Below are positions 9,187 through 17,010 of a stretch of 35,057 bases of DNA, piece by piece (position 1 is the first letter of the stretch; each line of letters opens with the position of its first letter). The stretch is from Candidatus Pacearchaeota archaeon (GTDB lineage Archaea; Nanobdellota; Nanobdellia; Pacearchaeales; GW2011-AR1), in assembly GCA_016866995.1 (NCBI GenBank), contig VGKQ01000010.1:1-35057 (forward strand), read 5' to 3'. Both the position numbers and the translations under genes were made by a program. The notes under the pieces were generated by a model. It saw only the letters and a program-made list of their open reading frames with translations. It was not told the origin of the DNA and searched no databases.

Positions 9187-10302
9187 TTATAGTAAACATT
9201 TTTTTTGTTTTAATGAATCATATGCCAGAATAAAAGCTCCTGCTTCCCACGCCTGCAGTTTATTTTTCTCTCCGGCTATCTTTTCTATAGGATGAACCCA
9301 TTCTGGAAATCCCCATTTTAATTCAATTTCTGCAATTTTCTTGAGTTCTGTTTCAGCTTCTTTTATTTTTCCTGCTTTTATCAGTGCCAGGACATAAAAA
9401 CACCCTATATAACCCCAAATGCCTCCGTTTGAATAGCTGTTTGGCTTTCCTGCCTGGCAGTCAAGATAATAATTCTGCCAGTATTTGCTTCCCCTTTTTA
9501 TGGGAGGAAATATATCTCTCACAGGATAAGGGCGAGTGATTTTTTTGCTTTTGATATAATTCAGGATTTTTTTTGCTTTCTCATCATCAGCAAGCTCAAA
9601 AATAATTGCAAGAATATTCCCCAGGCTGTCAAACCACTCTCCAATTTCCCTGTATTTGCCGTGATTTTTCCATTTGTATGCATAATAAAAATTTCCGTTC
9701 CATAAGCCGTCATCCTTGTCTTCATTAACTAAAAATTTCAGTTGTTTTGCGCCGGCATTGTCTCCTGTTAAATTCAATACTTTATAATAAAGAGCCTGTG
9801 TGTTTATAGTATAGCCATACTTGTGCGGGAAAGCATCCTGCCAGTCTGATGTTGGAAGCTGTGCAAGCAAGCCGTTTTCCCCTGAATCCTGGCAAGCCAG
9901 CCACGACAGCGCCCTTTCAATTGAAATTTTGTTTGCATCAAATAAAGAATCATCTTTATATCTCTCTTTATAAACATAATTTCCAATAATATACCACAGG
10001 CTTGAATCAATTGTCTTAAAATCAACATGCGGCTGTCTGTTTGAAAATTTATCAACACAATTTGGAATCTGCCCGTTTTTGCTTTGATGCTCCCCAAGAG
10101 TTATTATGCTTTGCTTAAATACTTCCTGAAAAGACTCTTCATGAGACAGGCTTGCTCCAATCATAGTTATCATAGAATCTCTTGACCAGATAGCATTATA
10201 TCCATCTGCCCCGCCAGAAGCAAACAAGCCATAAGGTGTAGAACATTTTTTTATAACTAGTTTTGCTTTTTCATAGCATTCATGAAGAATATCCTGTTTC
10301 AT
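9187..10302 (-). CDS. (alpha/alpha)6-barrel glycosidase, glycogen-debranching/GH100/GH63-like
   Basis: GLFASGGADGYNAIWSRDSMITMIGASL, PTSDWQDAF, SYSNGGIWGYIGCFYVLAL, QAWEAGAFILAYDSL. Confidence 0.8.
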   Translation of the reverse strand: MKQDILHECYEKAKLVIKKCSTPYGLFASGGADGYNAIWSRDSMITMIGASLSHEESFQEVFKQSIITLGEHQSKNGQIPNCVDKFSNRQPHVDFKTIDSSLWYIIGNYVYKERYKDDSLFDANKISIERALSWLACQDSGENGLLAQLPTSDWQDAFPHKYGYTINTQALYYKVLNLTGDNAGAKQLKFLVNEDKDDGLWNGNFYYAYKWKNHGKYREIGEWFDSLGNILAIIFELADDEKAKKILNYIKSKKITRPYPVRDIFPPIKRGSKYWQNYYLDCQAGKPNSYSNGGIWGYIGCFYVLALIKAGKIKEAETELKKIAEIELKWGFPEWVHPIEKIAGEKNKLQAWEAGAFILAYDSLKQKKCLL

Positions 10303-10370
10303 CTTTCTTCCTCTTTTATTAATAAAGAATATTAAGGTTTTAAATTTAACTTTTGTGTAAAGTAAACCTT

Positions 10371-10475
10371 CTAACTTAACATAGATTTATTTGTATAGTT
10401 CCATAAAAACTGTAAGTATAACTAATAAATTAATGGTTTTTACGAAGTTTTATATAATATGCTATGTTAAGTTAG
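10371..10475. repeat. Perfect 14-bp inverted repeat flanking 77 bp
   Basis: CTAACTTAACATAG at 10371-10384 and CTATGTTAAGTTAG at 10462-10475. Confidence 0.85.
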
Positions 10476-10685
10476 CTAATTGACTTAACTTTTGTTGTTT
10501 TATTATGCTTATTGTTAGTTTTATTAAATTATTCCAAAAGCTGCATATGAACTATTTTATTAATTCAATATAAGACTTATTAATGGTTATTTATTGGGAA
10601 TATTTAAGATTTATATTTTTCTCCATGTATTAATTTTTTATATTGCTCCAATTAATAGCAAGATAAATTTTGAGCATTCGCAAGT

Positions 10686-11420
10686 TTACAATTTTTTTAA
10701 AATTAAACTTGCAGCTTTTTTATCAATAATAACCACAAGATTGTTATGGTTTTTTAATGAGGTTAAAGGCCATTTTTCATCCAGATTTCCTTTAACAAGA
10801 TGAAATATGGCTTCTGCCTTTTTTTCCCCAGACGCAAGCAAAATTATTTTTTTTGCTTTTTTTATTGTGGATATCCCCATTGTCAATGCTTTTTTTGGCA
10901 TGCTTTTTTTATTTTTAAAAAATCTTGAATTTGCTTTTATTGTTTCCTGAGAAAGTCTGACAAGCCGCGTCTTCGAATTAAACTTTGAGCCGGGCTCATT
11001 AAATGCTATATGCCCGTTAACACCAACTCCCAAAATCTGGATATCTATTGGCTTGTCATTAATTTTTTTTTCATAATTTTCGCATTCTTTCTTGTAATTT
11101 TTTGCTTCTCCATTTAAAAAATTTATATTTTTATTTTTTATATTAATTTTATCAAAAAGAATTTTATGCATATAATAGCAATAGCTGTTCTTGTCTTTTC
11201 TTTTTATTTTATAATATTCGTCAAGATTAAAGCTTGTTATTCCTGAAAATCTTATTTTTTTCTTTTTGTATGCAAGAACCAGCTTTTTATACATGCCAGG
11301 CGGTGTTGAGCCTGTTGCAAAACAAATTACAATACTCGGGTTTTTTGATATTTCTTTTATCAGAATTTCAGCTGCTTTTTCTGACAATTCTTTATAATTT
11401 TTCTGAATTTTCACCAGCAT
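10686..11420 (-). CDS. nagB: Glucosamine-6-phosphate deaminase
   Basis: ATGSTPPGMYKKL, FNLDEYY, LGVGVNGHIAFNEPGS, TMGISTIKKAK. Start moved to MLVKIQKNY because the longer ORF intrudes on the upstream CDS. Confidence 0.9.
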   Translation of the reverse strand: MLVKIQKNYKELSEKAAEILIKEISKNPSIVICFATGSTPPGMYKKLVLAYKKKKIRFSGITSFNLDEYYKIKRKDKNSYCYYMHKILFDKINIKNKNINFLNGEAKNYKKECENYEKKINDKPIDIQILGVGVNGHIAFNEPGSKFNSKTRLVRLSQETIKANSRFFKNKKSMPKKALTMGISTIKKAKKIILLASGEKKAEAIFHLVKGNLDEKWPLTSLKNHNNLVVIIDKKAASLILKKL

Positions 11421-11838
11421 TTTTAGCCTTTGATACCAGTTCGCTTGATGATTGAATTTTTTCCCCCAATCCATCAATAATTTCTATTCCATATTTTTTG
11501 CAGATTTCAGCTTCAGGTATCTCTGAAGCAAATCTATCCCCGCCTTTGGCAAATATTATCTTGTGATTTAAATTATCTTTAGCTATTTTTTCTATTGATT
11601 TGGATACGCTCCTGTCTTCATCAATGCTGTCAAAAACCCTGTCAACACACCCCAATTCCATCAAAATTTCTTTTTTCTCTTTTAGAGGCATAAACTCAAA
11701 TCCTTTTTTTAATAATACTTGTTTAGTGTTGTTTAAAATAACTATATGGTGGTCTCCTAATTTCTTAGCCAATCTTAAATACTGGATATGCCCTATATGA
11801 AGCGGGTCAAAATAACCGCTGCTTATTATAATTTTCAT
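11392..11838 (-). CDS. Cytidylyltransferase-fold nucleotidyltransferase (RfaE2/HldE-like)
   Basis: SSGYFDPLHIGHIQYLRLAKKLGD (HIGH motif), 148 aa. Confidence 0.88.
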   Translation of the reverse strand: MKIIISSGYFDPLHIGHIQYLRLAKKLGDHHIVILNNTKQVLLKKGFEFMPLKEKKEILMELGCVDRVFDSIDEDRSVSKSIEKIAKDNLNHKIIFAKGGDRFASEIPEAEICKKYGIEIIDGLGEKIQSSSELVSKAKNAGENSEKL

Positions 11839-12100
11839 TTTTTATAGGCAAGGATATTATTATAAATTAAGAGTTGCCTCCCCAAAATGTTTAAGTTTAT
11901 TTCTTTCTAAAGTTTTGTATTGGAAAAACCCCTGCGTAATTTTTATTTTCATTTTGCTTATATTTTTTTCAATTTCTAACTATTAAAACTTTTCTATATT
12001 CATGGCTCTGCCCGGATTGGACAGAAAACTACAACTAATAAAGCACATAAAAATATCTTAAATATAATCGCAAACTATAATTTTTGACAGATTAATAAAA

Positions 12101-13237
12101 CTATTGATGTTTTTTTTCCAGAACATCAATTCCAGGAAGGTTTTTTCCTGACAAATAACTGACAAGCGCCCCCCCAGAAAGAGAAATATGGCTGAATTTT
12201 TTTTTGTTAATGTGCAAATAACTGATTGCTGCTGATAAATGCCCTCCGCCTATAACAGAAAATATTTTTCTTGATGAGATTGCTTCCAAAATCTCTTTTG
12301 TTCCTTTCTGAAACTGCTTGTCCTCGCAATAGCCAAGAGGGCCTTTCATAAAAACACATTCCGCTTTTTTTATTTCTGTTTTAAATTTTTCAATTGTTTT
12401 TTTGCCGATATCAAATATCTCATAATCATTTGGAAAATCTTTTAGTTCAAGCTCTTTTCTTTTTCCTTTTTCTTTTACTGCAAAATCCTCTGGTGTTGTC
12501 AAGGAAATATTTTTTACTGTGTTTTTTGTAATTTCAAGATTTTTGATGTCAAGAAATTCTTCATGCTTGCCAAACTTGAAGTCAGAAGCAAGCATGCATA
12601 GCTGTCCAAACATGCCAGCCGTAATAATCTTTCTGCCTGGCTGAATTAAAAGAAGATTTTCTTCTGTTTTTGAGCCTCCAAGAATATAAAGGGCATCTTT
12701 GATTTTTATTTTAGAAAGCGCTTCAAGTTCTTTTTCAAGATTAATGCCAGCACAGCTCTTAATAATTTTTGGAAAACTGACAATAGATGCCTGCTCTCTG
12801 TGGCTGACAGAAAAAGCATCGTTGACATATATTTCTGCCAACCCGGATAATATTCTAACAAATTTATTATCCAGAGATAAGTTATTTTCTTCTTCAAGAA
12901 ATCTTACATTTTCAAGCAGCAAGGCTTCTCCCTCCTTTAAAGCTTTTATTTCTTTTACTGCTTTCTCTCCGATTATGTCTGAAACAAATTTAATTTTTAC
13001 AATCTTATTAAGAAGCCTGGAATGCTGCTCGAGTGATATAAAATCAGAATCTCCTTTTCTTCCCTGATGTGCCAGAACAACTACTTTTGCCTTTTTATCC
13101 TGCAGTGATTTTATTGATTTTGCTGCTTCTTCTATTCTCTCATTCATTAAAACTTTTTTTCCTTTAACAGGCGAATTAATGTCTACTCTAAGCAAAACAC
13201 TCTTTCCCTTAAAATTAAAATCAGAAAGTGTTTTCAT
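12101..13237 (-). CDS. pgk: Phosphoglycerate kinase (archaeal-like)
   Basis: SVLLRVDINSPV, VVLAHQGRKGD, LLLENVRF, FSHISLSGGALVSYLSG. Confidence 0.94.
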   Translation of the reverse strand: MKTLSDFNFKGKSVLLRVDINSPVKGKKVLMNERIEEAAKSIKSLQDKKAKVVVLAHQGRKGDSDFISLEQHSRLLNKIVKIKFVSDIIGEKAVKEIKALKEGEALLLENVRFLEEENNLSLDNKFVRILSGLAEIYVNDAFSVSHREQASIVSFPKIIKSCAGINLEKELEALSKIKIKDALYILGGSKTEENLLLIQPGRKIITAGMFGQLCMLASDFKFGKHEEFLDIKNLEITKNTVKNISLTTPEDFAVKEKGKRKELELKDFPNDYEIFDIGKKTIEKFKTEIKKAECVFMKGPLGYCEDKQFQKGTKEILEAISSRKIFSVIGGGHLSAAISYLHINKKKFSHISLSGGALVSYLSGKNLPGIDVLEKKHQ

Positions 13238-13259
13238 CTTGTTTTTGTCAAGTTTAATT

Positions 13260-14240
13260 TCAAAGAAGTTTTATCATGTCTGCAAGCCTGCATGAATAGC
13301 CGTATTCATTATCATACCATGAAAGAACTTTGACAAGATTGCCTATTGATTGTGTTAAAGCGCCGTCAACAACAGATGAGCTTGGATTGCCTATCACATC
13401 ACTTGAGACAATTGCGTCTTCAGTATACTGCAAAATTCCTTTTAGATTTCCTTCTGCTGCTTTTTTCAGAGCAGCATTTATTTCTTTTACAGAAGCTTTT
13501 TTGTCAAGTTCTGCAACAAAATCAACTATAGAACCGCAGGAAACAGGAACTCTAAGCGCCAAGCCGTCCATCTTTCCCTTTAGTTCTGGAATTACATCTG
13601 CAACAGATGTTGTTGCTCCTGAGGATGTGGGAATAATGTTGATTGCAGCTGCTCTTCCGCGCCTGAGCTTTTTATGCGGAACATCAAGTATTTCCTGGTC
13701 ATTTGTGTATGCGTGCGCAGTTGTCATAAATGCCTTTTTTATTTTAAAATTATCATTTAGAACTTTTGCAATAGGAGCAAGACAGTTTGTTGTGCATGAT
13801 GCCATGGATATAATTTTATGTTCTTTCTTAAGAATGTTATTATTCACTCCCGGAACAATTGTAATGTCTGGATTTTTTGCAGGCGCTGTTATAATAACTT
13901 TTTTTGCTCCTGCTTTAATGTGCTTGCTTGCTCCTTCTCTATCTGTAAATATTCCTGTAGATTCTATAACTATATCCACTCCAAGTTTTTTCCATGGCAG
14001 TTTGCCAGGCTCTTTTTCAGAGAAAACCATTATCTTTTTATTGTCAACTTTTATAAAACCCTTTCCTGACTCAACCTTTTTCCTGTAATTTCCGTAAACA
14101 GAATCATATTTTAAAAGATAAGTAAGAACATCAGGGCTTGTGAGGTCATTAATTGCAACTATATCAATTCCCTTTTCCAGTGCTATTTTAAAAAAAGCTC
14201 TTCCTATTCGTCCAAATCCATTAATAGCTGTTTTCACCAT
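13260..14240 (-). CDS. gap: Glyceraldehyde-3-phosphate dehydrogenase, bacterial-type (class I)
   Basis: INGFGRIGRAFFK, MASCTTNCLAPIAK, HAYTNDQEILDVPHKKLRRGRAAAINIIPTSSGA, WYDNEYGYSCRL. Confidence 0.96.
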   Translation of the reverse strand: MVKTAINGFGRIGRAFFKIALEKGIDIVAINDLTSPDVLTYLLKYDSVYGNYRKKVESGKGFIKVDNKKIMVFSEKEPGKLPWKKLGVDIVIESTGIFTDREGASKHIKAGAKKVIITAPAKNPDITIVPGVNNNILKKEHKIISMASCTTNCLAPIAKVLNDNFKIKKAFMTTAHAYTNDQEILDVPHKKLRRGRAAAINIIPTSSGATTSVADVIPELKGKMDGLALRVPVSCGSIVDFVAELDKKASVKEINAALKKAAEGNLKGILQYTEDAIVSSDVIGNPSSSVVDGALTQSIGNLVKVLSWYDNEYGYSCRLADMIKLL

Positions 14241-14310
14241 TTTTACAGCAATAAAAGCATAGAGATATTAATAAACCTTTCTCTAAACATAAAACACATA
14301 TAGAAAGATA

Positions 14311-14339
14311 TTTAAATAAGTTAGGCTTACCTAACTTAT
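14311..14339 (+). promoter_or_regulatory. TATA-like element plus DtxR-type palindromic operator overlapping the regulator's start codon
   Basis: TTTAAATA at 14311-14318. ATAAGTTAGG-CTTA-CCTAACTTAT at 14316-14339 has perfect 10-bp arms and resembles DtxR/IdeR boxes (TTAGG...CCTAA). Confidence 0.75.
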
Positions 14340-14706
14340 GAAGGGAAAAGAGGATTATTTAAAAGTTATTTATGAACTAAAAAAAGCAAGAAGCATAGAT
14401 ATTTCCCGCGAGCTGGGAATAAGCAAGCCAAGTGTTTCTGAAATGCTCAGAAAGCTCGCAAAATTAAAGCTTGTCAAGTTCAAGCCATATTCAAAAGTTT
14501 CTCTGACAGCAAGAGGAAGAAGAGAAGCAGGAAAAATAATAAAAAAGCACGAAATAATTGAAAAATTTGCAGGAAAAATCGGGCATAAAAATCCGCACCA
14601 AGAAGCCCATATACTTGAACATTATTTTTCAGATAATATGATTAAACATCTGGATAATTTTCTTTCTGAGAAAAAGCCAGAAACTCTTCCTTCATACATT
14701 AACTGA
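14338..14706 (+). CDS. DtxR/MntR-family metal-dependent transcriptional regulator
   Basis: MKGKEDYLKVIYEL, wHTH DISRELGISKPSVSEMLRKLAKLKLV, dimerisation segment IIKKHEIIEKF...HILEHYFSDNM. Confidence 0.9.
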   Translation: MKGKEDYLKVIYELKKARSIDISRELGISKPSVSEMLRKLAKLKLVKFKPYSKVSLTARGRREAGKIIKKHEIIEKFAGKIGHKNPHQEAHILEHYFSDNMIKHLDNFLSEKKPETLPSYIN

Positions 14707-14739
14707 AAGCTTTATAAATCACTTTTTCCATCTTCAAGC

Positions 14740-14856
14740 ATGAAAAGAAGCAGCAGAAGATGGAAAAAGAAGCGCCAGATGAGATGGAAGTGGCAGCGTA
14801 AAAGATTAAAGAGGGAAAAAAGAAAAAGACGAATGCATAGACAGCGAGCAAAATGA
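14740..14856 (+). CDS. rpl41e: Ribosomal protein eL41 (L41e); absent from the supplied ORF track
   Basis: MKRSSRRWKKKRQMRWKWQRKRLKREKRKRRMHRQRAK*. The last 25 aa match the eL41 pattern (human [25 protein letters not shown]). TATA-like TTTATAAATC at 14711-14720, about 25 nt upstream. Confidence 0.88.
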   Translation: MKRSSRRWKKKRQMRWKWQRKRLKREKRKRRMHRQRAK

Positions 14857-15083
14857 GATAAGTAGAATAATTAGTTCTTCAGGAAATAAGACTATAAATA
14901 CATCCTCATTTTGGGAGAGAGTAAATAATTTTAAATTAACTTAATCTCGCTTATTAATTGATAATTATTAGATTTTATTTTTTTGATTAATATATTTTAC
15001 AAGTAAAAAACTTTTAAACTATAAATAATATATAAGAATTAAAATATATGACAGTTAGTGTTATTATGCTAATTTATCTAAGA

Positions 15084-15509
15084 TTATTTTTTCAAAGAAG
15101 TTAAAGTTATATTCCCTTCTTTATCAGCAGTATACCATTTCCCAGTCAGATTAACTTGTCTAACTTGGCTTGGAGAAGATAATGTATAAGCAACAATCCC
15201 TCTTGTTCCTGAAACAAAAAGCCACTCAACAGCATTATCTTTTACAACCCCATTCCCAGTTAAAGATGTAACATTAAATCCAGCAGGAATATTTTCAGAA
15301 ACCCCAAGAACAGGTTCTGTCGACCTTATATAAACATAAACAGAAATCTTAGTCCCTCTCGAATCCATTGACAAATATCTTGCACTCCTGTAAATGTTAG
15401 ATGAAGTTAGTACAGCATATCCTGTAAATTTTGTATAAATCAAAAAGCCAATGATAACAGCAGCCAGAACTGCCAAGGCAATAATCAAAATTATCGAACT
15501 CTTTTTCAT
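15084..15509 (-). CDS. N-terminally membrane-anchored extracytoplasmic protein, unknown
   Basis: Single N-terminal TM (IILIIALAVLAAVIIGFLIY) followed by FTGYAVLT and a beta-rich domain. Confidence 0.75.
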   Translation of the reverse strand: MKKSSIILIIALAVLAAVIIGFLIYTKFTGYAVLTSSNIYRSARYLSMDSRGTKISVYVYIRSTEPVLGVSENIPAGFNVTSLTGNGVVKDNAVEWLFVSGTRGIVAYTLSSPSQVRQVNLTGKWYTADKEGNITLTSLKK

Positions 15510-15531
15510 TTTTTATAATAGATGTGTTCTG

Positions 15532-15550
15532 TTTCTCTTTCAAAGAGAAA
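15532..15550. promoter_or_regulatory. 19-bp palindrome in a divergent intergenic region
   Basis: TTTCTCTTT-C-AAAGAGAAA, perfect 9-bp arms. Confidence 0.4.
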
Positions 15551-15641
15551 AGGATTTATAAATTTAATCTTAATATTTTTAACTATTATTAAGTAACAAC
15601 AAAACCAAAAGATTTAAATACTAGTAAAACATAGATAAATT

Positions 15642-16256
15642 ATGAAAACAAGAAAAAATGTTTTAAAAGGGCTTGCTAGAATTGTAGCAGGCGCAGGATT
15701 GGGTGGATTAATGGCAATTCTTCCTGCTTCACAAATTTCATGCACAAATAGTCGGGCTCCGGTTGTATATAAAGAATATAAAGAGCAGGAAGCAGCTTAT
15801 AATTTCGGGCAGGAATTAAAAAGAGAAAATCCTAAAGCATTTAAAAAATCCTATGGAAATGACAGCATAATTTATCATGATTCTAGCTTAAAGTTTGGAA
15901 ATGATAGTCTTATAAGAGGATTTCCAGAAAGCGGAAAAGGAAGATTTGTAGATATAAGCAAAGACGGAAGAATAAATGCAGGATACTGGGGCGATAAAGA
16001 AAAAGTAGTCGCTTTTTCATACGAACCTGAAAAACAAGAAATAATTATAGCAGAAGGAAATACACTGACATATTTAAAAAAGGGAGATGCTGGCTGGGAA
16101 AAAAGAACTTATTCAGGAAGTGTGCCAGAAGGCATGAAATTTGAAGATATTCCTTTTAGAAATTTAGGAAAAGCTGACAAAAATGAAGTTCAGAAATGGC
16201 TTGATTTAGTCAGGGAAATTTCAGGAAAATTTTCTGCAAAGAGAACACTTCAATAA
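15642..16256 (+). CDS. Predicted exported/lipoprotein-like protein, unknown
   Basis: KTRKNVLKGLARIVAGAGLGGLMAILPASQISC: basic, hydrophobic segment then Cys. Confidence 0.7.
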   Translation: MKTRKNVLKGLARIVAGAGLGGLMAILPASQISCTNSRAPVVYKEYKEQEAAYNFGQELKRENPKAFKKSYGNDSIIYHDSSLKFGNDSLIRGFPESGKGRFVDISKDGRINAGYWGDKEKVVAFSYEPEKQEIIIAEGNTLTYLKKGDAGWEKRTYSGSVPEGMKFEDIPFRNLGKADKNEVQKWLDLVREISGKFSAKRTLQ

Positions 16257-17009
16257 TTAAATCCACTGTCTGATTTTTTTAATCGCAGATTTTAAGTCTA
16301 TATTTCCCTTTTTCCATTCAGAAGAATACCATAAAATTTCTTTCAAATTAGGAGGAAATTTAATTAAGTCAGGAGCCCCGCAACCTCTAAAAATAATGCA
16401 TTTTTTTCCTTGAATATAATCATTATAAAAATTAGTCAGAATATTTATAGAAGAAATTAATTCTGAATCACTTGAACCAGACAAAGTTATATATTCATCT
16501 TCTTTAACATAAATAATTCCCAGCCCTTCTGAAAAATTATAATTATTCAGAGTATTAGTAATTCTTGTTGAATTTCCAATAAAAATAACATTTGAATTCT
16601 TGTTAGGAAAATCACTCTCTTTAAATGAACTTAAATTAAACAATTTAGAAAAATTTTTTATTGAATTCATTTTTAAAGAACTTGCATCAGAATCATAAAG
16701 AACAGTTAAATTATTTTTATTAAGCAGAATATAATTGATTACATTATAAGCAAACCTGCCACCACATCCAGAATCTATAAAAATAATATCCACACTCTTG
16801 TTGTTTGTGCTGTTGGCTTTATCTAATTCATCCAGACAATTATTTGAGGATACATATTTTGAAAATGGAATCATCTGATTGCCTTTATAATCATACTCTC
16901 TAATCTCGCCATTCTGGTGGATATAACTATATGTTGAAGCACAGGCAATATTTATGCCAGCAACAGCCAGCAAAATTGCAAAAACAAGCATCAAAATATT
17001 CTTATTCAT
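16257..17009 (-). CDS. Secreted protein rich in N-glycosylation sequons, unknown
   Basis: Signal peptide-like N-terminus; several N-x-S/T sites (NST, NKS, NLT, NFS, NLS); paired Cys. Confidence 0.72.
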   Translation of the reverse strand: MNKNILMLVFAILLAVAGINIACASTYSYIHQNGEIREYDYKGNQMIPFSKYVSSNNCLDELDKANSTNNKSVDIIFIDSGCGGRFAYNVINYILLNKNNLTVLYDSDASSLKMNSIKNFSKLFNLSSFKESDFPNKNSNVIFIGNSTRITNTLNNYNFSEGLGIIYVKEDEYITLSGSSDSELISSINILTNFYNDYIQGKKCIIFRGCGAPDLIKFPPNLKEILWYSSEWKKGNIDLKSAIKKIRQWI

Positions 17010-17010
17010 T

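Noticed and set aside
8983-9192. 69-aa very hydrophobic ORF
   Set aside because: Composition is what AT-rich noncoding DNA gives (Phe/Ile/Leu runs); overlaps the end of the glycosidase gene; no start signal or motif.
10594-10803. 69-aa ORF near nagB
   Set aside because: Overlaps the 3' end of nagB on the other strand; no support.
11421-11477. N-terminal extension of the NagB ORF
   Set aside because: Would extend deep into the upstream nucleotidyltransferase gene and adds MMDWGKKFNHQANWYQRLK not expected for NagB.
12699-13067. 122-aa plus-strand ORF
   Set aside because: Antisense to pgk.
13330-14088. 252-aa plus-strand ORF
   Set aside because: Antisense to the clear GAPDH gene; no recognisable motifs.
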